DNA of 64,000 nucleotides from Achromobacter sp. AONIH1 (GCF_002902905.1 NZ_CP026124.1:930001-994000), one strand, 5' to 3'; shown: positions 28,551 to 41,252, counted from the first letter of the stretch. Numbers and translations: made by a program. Notes: generated by a model not told the origin, from the letters alone.

Positions 28551-29618
28551 ATGTCCCTACGTCTGCTTTCCGGCGATCCTCCGCGCAGCATGGTGCTGGG
28601 CGCGCTGCTGATCGCGGTGGCGCTGCTGCTGCTTGCCGCGCCGTTCCTGTTCCCCGGACCGAAGTCGCTCGCGGTCGCGGCCAAGATCCTGGTGTTCATC
28701 GTGCTGGTGGCCAGCTACGACCTGCTGCTGGGCTATACCGGCATCGTCAGCTTCGCGCACACCATGTTCTTCGGCATCGGCGCCTATGGCGTGGCCATCG
28801 CCAGCGTGCGGCTGGAACCGGGCTGGACCGCGGTGCTGGCCGGCGCCGCCGGCGGCCTGGCGGTGTCGCTGGCCTTCGCGCTGCTGATCGGGCTGGCAAG
28901 CCTGCGCGTGCGCGCCATCTTCTACGCCATGATCACGCTGGCCGTGGCCGCCGCCTTCCAGACGCTGGTATCGCAGCTGTCGGATCTGACGGGCGGCGAG
29001 GACGGGCTGAACTTCAAGGTGCCGCAGATGCTGCGCCCCGCTTTCCGTCCCTTGTCCGAACCGCTGTTCGGCGTGACGGTGGACGGACGCATCATCACCT
29101 ACTACCTGATCGCCGCGGTCGCCGTCGTGCTGTTCCTGCTGCTGCTGCGCATCGTCAATTCGCCGTTCGGCCGCGTGCTGCAGGCCATCCGCGAAAATCC
29201 GTTCCGCGCCGAGGCCATCGGCTACCGCACGGTGCTGTACCGCAGCCTGTCCAACCTGCTGGCGGCCGCCTTCGCCACGCTGGCCGGCGCGCTCTACGCG
29301 CTCTGGCTGCGCTACAACGGGCCGGACACCTCGCTGTCGTTCGAGATCATGCTGAACATCCTGCTGATGCTGGTGATCGGCGGCATGGGCACCATGTACG
29401 GCGCGGTGATCGGCGCGAGCCTGTTCGTGTTCGCGCAAAGCTATCTGCAGGACGGCCTGCACCTGATCCACGAAACCGTGGCGGGCGTGGCGCCGCTGGC
29501 GCTGCTGTTCGAGCCTGACCGCTGGCTGCTGTGGCTGGGCATCCTGTTCGTGGTGTCGGTGTATTACTTTCCGACGGGGATCGCGGGACGGCTCAGGGAA
29601 CTGGCGAAACGGCGATAA
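28551..29618 (+). CDS. ABC transporter permease, LivM type
   Basis: 355 residues, many membrane segments. Blocks include ASYDLLLGYTGIVSFAHTMF, SLRVRAIFYAMITLAVAAAF, LTGGEDGLNFKVP, and AIRENPFRAEAIGYRTVLYR as the coupling helix region. It starts 10 bp after the LivH-like gene and ends the operon; a GC-rich hairpin follows at once. Confidence 0.94.
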   Translation: MSLRLLSGDPPRSMVLGALLIAVALLLLAAPFLFPGPKSLAVAAKILVFIVLVASYDLLLGYTGIVSFAHTMFFGIGAYGVAIASVRLEPGWTAVLAGAAGGLAVSLAFALLIGLASLRVRAIFYAMITLAVAAAFQTLVSQLSDLTGGEDGLNFKVPQMLRPAFRPLSEPLFGVTVDGRIITYYLIAAVAVVLFLLLLRIVNSPFGRVLQAIRENPFRAEAIGYRTVLYRSLSNLLAAAFATLAGALYALWLRYNGPDTSLSFEIMLNILLMLVIGGMGTMYGAVIGASLFVFAQSYLQDGLHLIHETVAGVAPLALLFEPDRWLLWLGILFVVSVYYFPTGIAGRLRELAKRR

Positions 29619-29641
29619 GCCGGCGCGCTTGCCGCGCCGGC
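29619..29641 (+). terminator. Terminator-like hairpin after the ABC importer operon
   Basis: Perfect 9-bp stem GCCGGCGCG / CGCGCCGGC with a CTTGC loop, starting directly after the permease stop codon. No T-run, so termination may be partial or may need Rho. Confidence 0.55.
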
Positions 29642-29725
29642 GCCTCGGTGGCCACGGTTCCCGGACTCAGGCAAAAGCTGCTGCTGCCTGCTTTCGCCTG
29701 GCCATCCACGGCCTCGCGCCGCGCG

Positions 29726-30256
29726 CTATTTCACGCGGCTGCGCACATCCTCCACGCTGCGCTTTACGTCATCCACGCGCCGTTGCAGATCGTCGATCTT
29801 GCGGCTGCTGGAATCCGCGTTGCTGTTCAACTGCGACACGCTGCGCGACAGTTTCTCCAGCTCGTTCTTTTGGCTGTCCGCATTGCGGCTCAGCTTGTCC
29901 AGGTCGTTGCGCTGGCCGTCGCTGCTGCGGCCGCCGTCGCCCTGCTTGCGCTCCAGCGCCGACAGTTTCTGTGTCTGTTCTTCCAGCTTGCGGCTCAGCT
30001 CCTCGTTCTTGCGCCGCAATTCCGTCAACGCATCGGCCTGCTCGCTGATCTGGCGGGTCAACTTGCTGACCTCCATGCCGGCACGCACTTGACCGTCGCT
30101 ACCGATAACGACCACGCTCTCGCTGAAGGGGCGCTGCACGGTGACGTCCTTCAATTGCACGCTATTGAGATCAGCCTGCGCTGCCGGCGCCATCAAGACC
30201 AGCACCATCGGAACAACGCCGCAAGCGGCCACGAACTTACCCACAGATCCACGCAT
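29726..30256 (-). CDS. Exported coiled-coil protein of unknown function
   Basis: 176 residues. Signal peptide at 1-28 (hydrophobic VVPMVLVLMAPAAQA, cleavage before DLN). A short beta-like region VQLKDVTVQRPFSESVVVIG follows. From about residue 63 to the end it is a nearly unbroken heptad coiled coil rich in Lys, Glu, Asp, Ser, Leu (QISEQADALTELRRKNEEL). Probably a periplasmic rod or oligomer. No family recognised. It lies downstream of another exported protein on the same strand and just outside the S10 operon. Confidence 0.7.
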   Translation of the reverse strand: MRGSVGKFVAACGVVPMVLVLMAPAAQADLNSVQLKDVTVQRPFSESVVVIGSDGQVRAGMEVSKLTRQISEQADALTELRRKNEELSRKLEEQTQKLSALERKQGDGGRSSDGQRNDLDKLSRNADSQKNELEKLSRSVSQLNSNADSSSRKIDDLQRRVDDVKRSVEDVRSRVK

Positions 30257-30282
30257 GTTTCACGCTCCTGCCGACTGAAGTC

Positions 30283-30305
30283 CGGGCACGCGGAATGCGT
30301 GCCCG
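30283..30305 (-). terminator. Hairpin between the two exported-protein genes
   Basis: Perfect 9-bp inverted repeat CGGGCACGC / GCGTGCCCG, loop GGAAT, 27 bp upstream of the coiled-coil start and about 100 bp past the preceding gene's stop. It could end the upstream transcript or structure the 5' leader of the coiled-coil gene. Confidence 0.4.
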
Positions 30306-30404
30306 CGAGAGTTGTAACAGGCGGGATCGAGGCCGGGAATACCCTGGTTCCGGACAGTTGCTACGCTGGGTTTCAGAGTTGGGGTATGCGCCGAAGGCGG
30401 CCCC

Positions 30405-31064
30405 TCAACGCGACGGCGTGCTCAAGGTATTGGCATTGCGCAGCATGCCGTCCACCTTGCGCTGCATGGCATCGACCTGGCGCCGCGCATCCATCGTGCC
30501 GTCCAGGCGCGAGCCGGCCGGCGCGGGGGCCAGCTTCGGCATGGAAGGCGGCGGCTGATCGGCCGAACTCCGGCTCAGCGGAATCGTGCCTGCCGGCGCT
30601 GCGCGCGGACCCGGCGTCTGATTGAACAAGCGTTCCAATGCCTGCAAGCGCATGCGTTGTTCGTCGACGGCGCGCTCCTGTCCGGCGAGCGCCAGCTCGT
30701 CCTCGTCTTGCGTGCCAAAAATGGCGGCATGGTCACGTGAGTCTGCGGGAAACTGCACACGCGGGTCGGGGCCGGCCGTCAGGGCATTGTTGCCCCGCTT
30801 GTCGATGGGCATCGGCACATCGCCAGGCGATGCGACGGACCTGTCCACGCCAATTTGAGCACCAGGATTTGCGACGCCGGCCTTGGCAGCCGGTCCGGCC
30901 AGCCCCTGTTCCGCCACCGGCATCGCTGGCGTGGGCGCCGCGCCCACGGGCTCTGCGGGCAGCGACTGCGCCGCGGATATCGTCCAGGCTGCCGTGCATG
31001 CAAACACGCTCATGCCGCACGCCGCGCGTGTGATCCGCTTGAAGCCTGAAAAACGGCGGCCCAT
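30405..31064 (-). CDS. Exported Ala/Pro-rich protein of unknown function
   Basis: 219 residues from ATG at 31064 (a longer frame begins with TTG at 31106). The basic MGRRFSGFKRITR and hydrophobic ACGMSVFACTAAWTISAAQS form a signal peptide. The mature part is low-complexity (GAAPTPAMPVAEQGLAGPAA), with a short helical, possibly coiled-coil, segment ELALAGQERAVDEQRMRLQA in the middle and another near the C-terminus (ARRQVDAMQRKVDGMLRNAN). No family recognised. It shares strand and export with the coiled-coil gene downstream; the two may work together (inference). Confidence 0.6.
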   Translation of the reverse strand: MGRRFSGFKRITRAACGMSVFACTAAWTISAAQSLPAEPVGAAPTPAMPVAEQGLAGPAAKAGVANPGAQIGVDRSVASPGDVPMPIDKRGNNALTAGPDPRVQFPADSRDHAAIFGTQDEDELALAGQERAVDEQRMRLQALERLFNQTPGPRAAPAGTIPLSRSSADQPPPSMPKLAPAPAGSRLDGTMDARRQVDAMQRKVDGMLRNANTLSTPSR

Positions 31065-31121
31065 GTCTTTGCCCTGCTCCACATTGCCTGATTGCGCGCG
31101 TCGCAACGGACGCGCCGGACG

Positions 31122-31157
31122 AAAAAAAACGGCAAGGGTTTGATCCCTTGCCGTTTT
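31122..31157 (-). terminator. Rho-independent terminator of the S10 operon
   Basis: Stem AAAACGGCAAGGG / CCCTTGCCGTTTT, 13 bp with a 6-nt loop. On the minus strand eight T residues complete it, 37 bp after the rpsQ stop. It shows that the S10 transcript ends here instead of running on into rplN. Confidence 0.9.
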
Positions 31158-31193
31158 ATATCAGAACGGCATGCCGTCCCGATGCACTGCTAC

Positions 31194-31475
31194 TTAGATG
31201 ATACGCGCGGCTTCAACCAGACGCACCACACGCCACGACTTCGAGCGCGAGATGGGACGGCCTTCAGCGATTTCGACGGTATCGCCTTCGTTGTACTGGT
31301 TCGACTCATCGTGCGCCTTGTACTTCGCGGAGCGCATGATGATCTTGCCGAAGATGGGGTGCTTGACGCGGCGCTCAACGAGCACGACGACAGTCTTGTC
31401 CATCTTGTTGCTGACGACCTTGCCAACCAGCGTGCGCTGGCGCTTGGCCACTTGGGTGTTTTGAGTTTCGCTCAT
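31194..31475 (-). CDS. rpsQ: 30S ribosomal protein S17
   Basis: 93 residues with [20 protein letters not shown], then [20 protein letters not shown] and [21 protein letters not shown]17 is an early 16S binder. It is the last gene of the S10 operon here; the usual next gene, rplN, is 14.7 kb away. It follows rpmC by 2 bp. Confidence 0.98.
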   Translation of the reverse strand: MSETQNTQVAKRQRTLVGKVVSNKMDKTVVVLVERRVKHPIFGKIIMRSAKYKAHDESNQYNEGDTVEIAEGRPISRSKSWRVVRLVEAARII

Positions 31476-31477
31476 CT

Positions 31478-31669
31478 TTATTTCCCTGCCTTCTCGGTCA
31501 GCAAGGTACGCACGCGCGCGATGTCGCGGCGCACGTTACGCAGCTGGCTGGTGTTGGCAAGCTGCTGCGTGGCCTTCTGCATACGCAGACCGAATTGTGC
31601 CTTCAGCAGGCTTTCGAGCTCTTTGCCGAGCTCGGCGGCGTCTTTCGAACGGAGTTCGCTGGCTTTCAT
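31478..31669 (-). CDS. rpmC: 50S ribosomal protein L29
   Basis: 63 residues: [40 protein letters not shown], and the closing [15 protein letters not shown]. It is the short helical L29, which docks trigger factor and SRP near the exit tunnel. The gene lies between rplP and rpsQ. Confidence 0.97.
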
Positions 31670-31682
31670 GTCTTAGTACTCC

Positions 31683-32099
31683 TTAAGCACCGATATGACG
31701 CGCGACGAACGTGGTCGAAATCGGCAGCTTGGCAGCGGCCAGGCGGAAAGCTTCACGCGCGAGCTCTTCGCTAACCCCTTCCATTTCGTAGAGCACCTTG
31801 CCGGGCTGAATTTCGGCGACCCAGTACTCCGGGTTGCCCTTACCGTTACCCATACGGACTTCGGCAGGCTTCTGCGAGATCGGCTTGTCCGGGAAAATCC
31901 GGATCCAGATGCGGCCGCCACGCTTGATGTGACGGTTGATGGCACGACGAGCGGCTTCGATCTGGCGGGCGGTCAGACGGCCACGGCCGGTGGCCTTCAG
32001 ACCGAATTCGCCGAACGACACGTGGGTGCCGCGAGTCGCCAGACCGGTGTTGCGGCCCTTTTGCTCTTTGCGATACTTTCTGCGAGAGGGTTGCAGCAT
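31683..32099 (-). CDS. rplP: 50S ribosomal protein L16
   Basis: 138 residues: [20 protein letters not shown], the [24 protein letters not shown] region (here [20 protein letters not shown]), [20 protein letters not shown] and [21 protein letters not shown]16 positions A-site tRNA. It starts 2 bp after rpsC ends. Confidence 0.98.
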   Translation of the reverse strand: MLQPSRRKYRKEQKGRNTGLATRGTHVSFGEFGLKATGRGRLTARQIEAARRAINRHIKRGGRIWIRIFPDKPISQKPAEVRMGNGKGNPEYWVAEIQPGKVLYEMEGVSEELAREAFRLAAAKLPISTTFVARHIGA

Positions 32100-32101
32100 G
32101 G

Positions 32102-32893
32102 TTATTCTCCTTCAGGAGCCGGAGCCGCGTCCGCCTTGCGGGGACCACGGCCACGACCACCCGGACGACCGGTGCGAGCACCTTCCGGACGATCGCCACG
32201 CGGAGCGCGGCGCGGACGGCGTTCTTCTTCACGCGGGGCGGCGGTTTCCGGCGGCAGTTCGCCGTTGGCCAGCATGTCGCCCTTGTAGACCCAGACCTTG
32301 ATGCCGATCACACCGTAGGTGGTGTGGGCTTCGGAGGTGCCGTAGTCGATGTTCGCCTTCAGCGTGTGCAGCGGCACACGGCCTTCGCGATACCACTCGG
32401 TGCGAGCGATTTCGATGCCGTTCAGACGGCCCGACGACATGATCTTGATGCCCTGGGCACCCAGACGCATGGCGTTCTGCATCGCACGCTTCATGGCGCG
32501 ACGGAACATGATGCGCTTTTCGAGCTGTTGCGAGATCGAATCGGCGATCAGTTGAGCATCGGTTTCCGGCTTGCGGATTTCTTCGATGTTCACGTGCACC
32601 GGCACGCCCATCAGGCGTTGCAGATCAGCCTTCAGGCTTTCGATGTCTTCGCCACGCTTGCCGATCACCACGCCCGGACGAGCCGAGTAGACGGTGATGC
32701 GGGCATTCTTGGCGGGACGCTCGATGATCACGCGACCAACGGAGGCGCTCTTGAGCTTCTTCTTCAGGTACTCGCGGACGCGAATGTCTTCGGCCAGCAT
32801 GGCGCCGAAGGCCTTGTCGTCGGCGAACCAACGCGAGGACCAGTTACGGGTGACCGCGAGACGGAACCCAGTGGGGTGAATTTTCTGACCCAT
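32102..32893 (-). CDS. rpsC: 30S ribosomal protein S3 with an extended basic tail
   Basis: 263 residues against about 233 in E. coli. The KH domain region [20 protein letters not shown] and the C-terminal domain [20 protein letters not shown] and [20 protein letters not shown] are standard. The extra C-terminus is a basic, Arg/Gly/Pro-rich tail ([20 protein letters not shown] and beyond), probably disordered at the mRNA entry side. Such tails recur in Burkholderiales (from memory). Confidence 0.98.
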   Translation of the reverse strand: MGQKIHPTGFRLAVTRNWSSRWFADDKAFGAMLAEDIRVREYLKKKLKSASVGRVIIERPAKNARITVYSARPGVVIGKRGEDIESLKADLQRLMGVPVHVNIEEIRKPETDAQLIADSISQQLEKRIMFRRAMKRAMQNAMRLGAQGIKIMSSGRLNGIEIARTEWYREGRVPLHTLKANIDYGTSEAHTTYGVIGIKVWVYKGDMLANGELPPETAAPREEERRPRRAPRGDRPEGARTGRPGGRGRGPRKADAAPAPEGE

Positions 32894-32902
32894 CGTGACT
32901 CC

Positions 32903-33232
32903 TTAAGCTCCGACCTTGACCGTGATGTGGCAGGTCTGCTTCTCGATACGGTTGCCGCGTCCCTTGGCGCGAGCGGAGAAGCGCTTCATCGACTGAGCCT
33001 TGTCCACGAAAATCGTGGTGACCTTCAGTTCGTCGATATCGGCGCCGTCGTTGTGCTCGGCGTTGGCGATGGCGGACTCGACAGCCTTCTTCAGGATGGC
33101 GGCGGCCTTCTTCGGCGAGAAGGTGAGGATTTCCAGCGCACGGCCGACCTTCTGGCCGCGGATCAGGTCCGCAACCAGGCGAGTCTTTTGTGCGGAGATG
33201 TGAACCCCACGGATAATGGCAGTAGTTTCCAT
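32903..33232 (-). CDS. rplV: 50S ribosomal protein L22
   Basis: 109 residues: [40 protein letters not shown] and the loop/tail [21 protein letters not shown]22's hairpin lines the exit tunnel next to the macrolide site; the loop shows no deletion or insertion visible by eye. Spacing is 3 bp after rpsS. Confidence 0.98.
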   Translation of the reverse strand: METTAIIRGVHISAQKTRLVADLIRGQKVGRALEILTFSPKKAAAILKKAVESAIANAEHNDGADIDELKVTTIFVDKAQSMKRFSARAKGRGNRIEKQTCHITVKVGA

Positions 33233-33235
33233 CGC

Positions 33236-33511
33236 TTACCTCTTCGCCTTCTTGTCCGCGGCGTGACCCTTGAACGTACGGGTCAGCGCGAACTCGCCCA
33301 GCTTGTGACCGACCATGTTCTCGTTGATGTAAACGGGAACATGCTGCTTGCCGTTGTGCACAGCGATCGTCAGACCGATGAACTCGGGCAGGATCGTGGA
33401 ACGGCGCGACCAGGTCTTGATCGGCTTCTTGTCTTTGCCCGCGACGGCCGTGTCCACCTTTTTGATCAGGTGAGCGTCGACAAACGGGCCTTTCTTGATC
33501 GAACGTGACAT
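33236..33511 (-). CDS. rpsS: 30S ribosomal protein S19
   Basis: 91 residues: [60 protein letters not shown] and the [17 protein letters not shown] tail. S19 forms the head with S13 and contacts A-site tRNA. It lies between rplB and rplV. Confidence 0.98.
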   Translation of the reverse strand: MSRSIKKGPFVDAHLIKKVDTAVAGKDKKPIKTWSRRSTILPEFIGLTIAVHNGKQHVPVYINENMVGHKLGEFALTRTFKGHAADKKAKR

Positions 33512-33523
33512 AGTGTTCGCCTC

Positions 33524-34351
33524 TTACTTGCGCTTGCGCCGTTGGACGATCATATTGTTCGTCCGCTTGTTGCGACGGGTCTTGAAACCCTTCGCCGGAG
33601 TGCCCCACGGGCTGACCGGCTCGCGTGCTTCACCGGTACGGCCTTCGCCGCCACCGTGCGGGTGATCGACCGGGTTCATGGCCACGCCACGAACCGTCGG
33701 GCGGACACCGCGCCAACGCATTGCACCGGCCTTGCCGATCTGGCGCAGGCTGTGTTCTTCGTTACCGACTTCACCGATGGTGGCGCGGCACTCGATGTGC
33801 ACGCGGCGCACTTCACCCGAGCGCAGACGAACCTGGGCGTACGTGCCTTCGCGGGCCAGCAGGACGGCGGAAGCGCCGGCCGAACGGACCATCTGAGCAC
33901 CTTTGCCGGGGATCATTTCCACGCAGTGGATGGTGGTACCCACCGGGATGTTGCGGATCGGCAGCGTGTTGCCGGCGCGGATCGGGGCTTCGATGCCCGA
34001 GACCAGCGTGGCGCCCACTTCCAGGCCACGGGGAGCGATGATGTAACGACGTTCGCCGTCGGCGTAGCACAGCAGAGCGATGTGCGCCGTACGGTTCGGG
34101 TCATATTCCAGACGCTCGACCTTTGCCGGGATGCCATCCTTGTCGCGACGGAAGTCGACGACACGGTAGTGTTGCTTGTGACCACCGCCACGATGACGGA
34201 CGGTGATGTGGCCGTTGTTGTTACGGCCCGAGCCACGTGTCTTCTTTTCGAGCAGCGGCGCGTAAGGCTCGCCCTTGTGCAGGTTCGGGCTGACAACCTT
34301 CACCATGCCACGGCGGCCAGCCGAAGTCGGCTTAACTTTTACGAGGGCCAT
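33524..34351 (-). CDS. rplB: 50S ribosomal protein L2
   Basis: 275 residues, [40 protein letters not shown], and the peptidyl-transferase-proximal [20 protein letters not shown] with the conserved His. It starts directly at the base after the rplW stop with no gap, so translation is coupled. Confidence 0.99.
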   Translation of the reverse strand: MALVKVKPTSAGRRGMVKVVSPNLHKGEPYAPLLEKKTRGSGRNNNGHITVRHRGGGHKQHYRVVDFRRDKDGIPAKVERLEYDPNRTAHIALLCYADGERRYIIAPRGLEVGATLVSGIEAPIRAGNTLPIRNIPVGTTIHCVEMIPGKGAQMVRSAGASAVLLAREGTYAQVRLRSGEVRRVHIECRATIGEVGNEEHSLRQIGKAGAMRWRGVRPTVRGVAMNPVDHPHGGGEGRTGEAREPVSPWGTPAKGFKTRRNKRTNNMIVQRRKRK

Positions 34352-34648
34352 TTACTTCACCTCCGCAAAGTCGATTTCCTGGCCGTCCTTGAGCGAGACG
34401 TAGGCCTTGCGCTCATTGCGACGGCGGCCGACGAAACGGCCAAAGCGCTTGACTTTGCCCTTACGGTTGAGGACCTGCACGGACTCGACCTGCACCTTGA
34501 AGAGCAGTTCGACGGCAGCCTTGATTTCCGGCTTGGTAGCGTCAGCCACGACACGGAAAGCGACTTGCTGATTCTTCTCAGCGACGAACGTGGCCTTTTC
34601 GGTCACGATCGGAGCCAGAATGACTTGCATCAAGCGTTCAGCGTTCAT
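34352..34648 (-). CDS. rplW: 50S ribosomal protein L23
   Basis: 98 residues, [40 protein letters not shown] and [21 protein letters not shown]23 is the dock for trigger factor and SRP at the tunnel exit. It overlaps rplD by 4 bp (ATGA). Confidence 0.98.
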   Translation of the reverse strand: MNAERLMQVILAPIVTEKATFVAEKNQQVAFRVVADATKPEIKAAVELLFKVQVESVQVLNRKGKVKRFGRFVGRRRNERKAYVSLKDGQEIDFAEVK

Positions 34649-35265
34649 CCCAGCATCTCCTCGAGTTGAGCGATGGCCGGCTTGGTGATCAGCACTTTCT
34701 TGTAGTGGACCAGCGACAACGGATCGGCGTAACGGGGCTCGACCACGGCAACGTGCGGCAGGTTGCGGGTGGCGAGGTAAACATTTTCATCGACGTTGTC
34801 GGTGATGATCAGCACCGAATCCAGGCCCAGGCTCTTCAGCTTGGCGGCAGCCAGCTTGGTCTTGGGGGATTCGAGGTCGAACGATTCGACGACGGCGATG
34901 CGGTCTTCGCGGGCCAGCTGCGACAGGATCGAGCGGATACCGGCGCGGTACATCTTCTTGTTGACCTTCTGGCTGAAGTTTTCTTCAGGCGAGTTCGGGA
35001 AGATGCGACCACCACCACGCCACAGCGGCGACGAGGTCATACCGGCGCGAGCGCGACCGGTACCCTTCTGGCGCCAGGGCTTCTTGGTGGAGTGCTTGAC
35101 TTCGGAACGGTCCTTCTGGGCGCGGTTACCGGCACGGGCGTTGGCTTGGAAAGCCACGACGACCTGGTGAATCAGCGCTTCGTTGAAGTCACGACCAAAA
35201 ATCGTGTCGGGCGCGCTGAACGTAGCGGCAGCCTGACCTTGTTCGTTCAGGAGCTTGAGATCCAT
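34645..35265 (-). CDS. rplD: 50S ribosomal protein L4
   Basis: 206 residues: [20 protein letters not shown], then the tunnel loop [20 protein letters not shown] and the C-terminal [20 protein letters not shown]. In E. coli L4 represses the S10 operon through its leader upstream of rpsJ; here the operon starts at rplC, so any L4 control site would lie in the rplC leader. Confidence 0.98.
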   Translation of the reverse strand: MDLKLLNEQGQAAATFSAPDTIFGRDFNEALIHQVVVAFQANARAGNRAQKDRSEVKHSTKKPWRQKGTGRARAGMTSSPLWRGGGRIFPNSPEENFSQKVNKKMYRAGIRSILSQLAREDRIAVVESFDLESPKTKLAAAKLKSLGLDSVLIITDNVDENVYLATRNLPHVAVVEPRYADPLSLVHYKKVLITKPAIAQLEEMLG

Positions 35266-35269
35266 TTAC

Positions 35270-35959
35270 TTACGCTCCCTTCTTGGCCGGGGCCTTGATG
35301 GCCGGGCGCACGACGATATCGGAGCCAGCGTGGCCGGGGACGGCGCCCTTGACCAGCAGCAGGCCGCGCTCGGCGTCAACGCGAACGACGTCCAGGTTCT
35401 GGACGGTGCGGGTGACGTCGCCCAGGTGACCAGCCATGCGCTTACCCGGGAAAATACGGCCCGGATCTTGAGCTTGGCCGATCGAGCCCGGCACGCGGTG
35501 CGAACGGGAGTTACCGTGCGACGCGCGTTGCGAACCGAAGTTGTGGCGCTTGATGGTACCGGCGAAACCCTTACCGATGGTGGTGCCCGTCACGTCGACC
35601 TGTTGGCCGGCTTCGAACACGGATTCCACGGCGATGACGGCGCCAGCCGCGAATTCAGCGGCGCGGGCGGGGTCGAGGCGGAACTCTTTCAGGATGCTGC
35701 CGGCTTCAGTGCCGGCCTTGGCGTAGTGGCCCGTTTGCGGCTGAGCCACACGCGAGGCACGACGGGTGCCATAAGCCACCTGGATCGCGGCGTAGCCGTC
35801 GGTTTCCAGCGACTTAACCTGGGTCACACGGTTGTTCGACACGTCCAGCACGGTCACCGGGATGGATTCACCTTCCTCGGTAAAAATGCGGGTCATGCCG
35901 ACCTTGCGACCCACCAGACCCAGCCGGTGAGCGGCGGGCGTGGGTGTCGAATTCGACAT
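35270..35959 (-). CDS. rplC: 50S ribosomal protein L3
   Basis: 229 residues from ATG at 35959, chosen over ATG at 35971 because GGAGAAAACG places the ribosome site correctly for the inner start. [40 protein letters not shown] and [20 protein letters not shown] mark L3, including the Gln of the methylation motif. First gene of the S10 operon here, with its own promoter near 36.17 kb. Confidence 0.97.
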   Translation of the reverse strand: MSNSTPTPAAHRLGLVGRKVGMTRIFTEEGESIPVTVLDVSNNRVTQVKSLETDGYAAIQVAYGTRRASRVAQPQTGHYAKAGTEAGSILKEFRLDPARAAEFAAGAVIAVESVFEAGQQVDVTGTTIGKGFAGTIKRHNFGSQRASHGNSRSHRVPGSIGQAQDPGRIFPGKRMAGHLGDVTRTVQNLDVVRVDAERGLLLVKGAVPGHAGSDIVVRPAIKAPAKKGA

Positions 35960-36156
35960 CGTTTTCTCCATTCCCGACTGCGATTGGTCGGGGCTAATCG
36001 GGCAAAAGGTAACGGCCTTTGCCCTACGACTATGTGCAACCTGATCCGGGCTTTCCGGGCGTTTCCCTTGCGGGTTTCCTTACGGATTCCAGCAAAAGAC
36101 CTGCAACGCAAAGCGTCAGACCATAGTTAGACTTGCCACAAAATGGCAAGCTTCGC

Positions 36157-36186
36157 ATATTAGCATGTTTTTTTCAGGTAGCACAA
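36157..36186 (-). promoter_or_regulatory. Predicted promoter of the S10 (rplC) operon
   Basis: Minus strand: TTGTGC (36186-36181), 18-bp spacer, TAATAT (36162-36157), with TGC just before it as a possible extended -10. A small hairpin CTTGCCA / TGGCAAG (36132-36150) falls at the likely start of the transcript. The leader to rplC is about 190 nt and contains a near-perfect stem GGGCAAAGG / CCTTTTGCCC. Confidence 0.55.
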
Positions 36187-36387
36187 GCACTTAGCGCGTT
36201 TTCCGTGTCTGGCGCGCGACGCGGAGCGGGCGGACCGACGCAGGGCATGCATGGCGGCGCTCCAAGGAATCGCCACCTTTCATCCTGATCAATTGCTGAC
36301 CAGCGCCTTGCCGGCAAAGTAAGTGCCTGCTAACAACCGTGCCCTGCTCCCGGCCGCCGCGACGGCGTCCAGACCGGCGCCCAAAAC
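36187..36387. other. Interval upstream of the rplC promoter
   Basis: About 200 bp between the rpsJ terminator and the predicted rplC promoter. No convincing gene, promoter or repeat was seen. A small open frame crosses it (to 36451) but covers the terminator and is rejected. Confidence 0.5.
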
Positions 36388-36424
36388 AAAATGGCCGCAG
36401 TCCCGAAGGATTGCGGCCATTTTT
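36388..36424 (-). terminator. Rho-independent terminator after rpsJ
   Basis: Stem AAAATGGCCGCAGTCC / GGATTGCGGCCATTTT (16 bp, one G-U) with a UUCG loop on the minus strand and a T-rich flank TTTTGTTTTG. It lies 42 bp past rpsJ, so the str transcript ends between rpsJ and rplC. Confidence 0.88.
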
Positions 36425-36465
36425 CACAGGTCGACGGGCGAAGGTCGCCAACCTGCCACGCCTAC

Positions 36466-36777
36466 TTACTGCAGCGCGATTTCGACGTCGACGCCAGCCG
36501 GCAGGTCCAGACGCATCAGGGCGTCAACGGTCTTGTCGGTGGGATCAACGATGTCCATCAAGCGCTGGTGCGTGCGGATTTCGAACTGGTCGCGCGACGT
36601 CTTGTTGACGTGCGGCGAACGCAGCACGTCATAGCGACGGATGCGCGTGGGCAGCGGCACCGGACCACGGACGACGGCGCCCGTGCGCTTGGCGGTATCA
36701 ACGATTTCGGCGGCCGATTGATCGATCAGCTTGTAATCGAAGGCTTTCAAGCGGATGCGGATCTTTTGGTTTTTCAT
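36466..36777 (-). CDS. rpsJ: 30S ribosomal protein S10 (NusE)
   Basis: 103 residues: [40 protein letters not shown] and the C-terminal [13 protein letters not shown]10 also acts as NusE with NusB and NusG in antitermination (nusG is at 60.1 kb). Unlike in E. coli it follows tuf on the str transcript and is separated from rplC by a terminator. Confidence 0.98.
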   Translation of the reverse strand: MKNQKIRIRLKAFDYKLIDQSAAEIVDTAKRTGAVVRGPVPLPTRIRRYDVLRSPHVNKTSRDQFEIRTHQRLMDIVDPTDKTVDALMRLDLPAGVDVEIALQ

Positions 36778-36847
36778 GGCGTTTCCTAAAGAACGAGTGG
36801 CGAGGGCGCGGTGCGCCCCCGCTGGGTAGGTGCTGCTTGCGATCCGA

Positions 36848-38038
<1,191 letters not shown>

Positions 38039-38114
38039 GATCTCTATCCTTTGACTTTCAAGGAAATTTCGATATTTGCCGCGCCGCCTTTTGGGCGGAC
38101 GCGGCGAGGGTTAT

Positions 38115-40217
<2,103 letters not shown>

Positions 40218-40234
40218 GGTGGGTAGTCCTTAAA

Positions 40235-40705
40235 TTACCAGCGGAAATGGCTGAAAGCCTTGTTGGCTTCGGCCATCTTGTGCGTGTCTTCGCGCTTCTT
40301 CATCGCGGCGCCACGACCTTCGGACGCATCGATCAGTTCGCCAGCCAGACGCAGATCCATCGACTTCTCGCCACGCTTCTTGGCGGCTTCACGGAGCCAA
40401 CGCATAGCCAGGGCCAGGCGGCGCACGGGGCGCACTTCAACCGGCACTTGGTAGTTGGCACCGCCAACGCGGCGGCTCTTCACTTCGACGATCGGCTTGA
40501 TGTTGTTGATCGCCGTGCTGAACACCTCGATCGGCTCCTTGCCGGTCTTGGTGGCGACTTGCTCGAGGGCACCGTAAACGATGCGCTCGGCGACGGCCTT
40601 CTTGCCGTCCAGCATGACGACGTTCATGAACTTGGCGAGCTCGACGCTGCCGAACTTGGGATCGGGCAGAATCTCGCGCTTGGGTACTTCGCGACGACGG
40701 GGCAT
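40235..40705 (-). CDS. rpsG: 30S ribosomal protein S7
   Basis: 156 residues: [40 protein letters not shown], then [20 protein letters not shown] and the C-terminal [18 protein letters not shown]7 nucleates the 30S head and, in E. coli, represses the str operon between rpsL and rpsG. The corresponding spacer here is 169 bp. Confidence 0.98.
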   Translation of the reverse strand: MPRRREVPKREILPDPKFGSVELAKFMNVVMLDGKKAVAERIVYGALEQVATKTGKEPIEVFSTAINNIKPIVEVKSRRVGGANYQVPVEVRPVRRLALAMRWLREAAKKRGEKSMDLRLAGELIDASEGRGAAMKKREDTHKMAEANKAFSHFRW

Positions 40706-40874
40706 TGTTGCTTCCTTGTGTCTGTTCAGTTGAACCGTGTTTCATTACACGGCCATGGCCGCCCATTACAGTGACGGCCCCTTACGTGCTGCACACTATT
40801 CCAGCTTCCACTGGCGCAGCTGCACACTTTCCGGTCTGCGGAACATCCGCGGCCGGGGTACTGCGATACAGCGA

Positions 40875-41252
40875 TTAAGCCTTCTTCGGACGCTTGGCGC
40901 CGTACTTCGAGCGGGCTTGCTTACGGTCCTTGACGCCTTGCAGGTCGAGGGAACCGCGCACGATGTGATAACGCACACCGGGCAAGTCCTTCACACGACC
41001 GCCACGCACCAGAACGACCGAGTGCTCTTGCAGGTTGTGGCCTTCACCGCCGATGTACGAAATGACTTCGTAACCGTTGGTCAGACGCACCTTGGCGACC
41101 TTACGCAGAGCGGAGTTCGGCTTCTTGGGGGTGGTGGTGTACACGCGGGTGCACACGCCGCGGCGTTGCGGGCAGTTTTCGAGCGCGGGGCTCTTGCTCT
41201 TGATGATGCTGACTTCGCGCGGCTTGCGCACGAGTTGGCTGATGGTAGGCAT
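40875..41252 (-). CDS. rpsL: 30S ribosomal protein S12
   Basis: 125 residues. The loops that determine streptomycin response are wild type: Lys43 in [12 protein letters not shown] and Lys88 in GGRVKDLPG. The C-terminus ends [15 protein letters not shown]12 monitors codon-anticodon pairing. First gene of the str operon, with a long leader of about 365 nt. Confidence 0.98.

Noticed and set aside
36191..36451. 86-codon minus-strand frame between rpsJ and rplC
   Set aside because: It runs through the rpsJ terminator, has no ribosome site and an Arg/Gly-rich composition.
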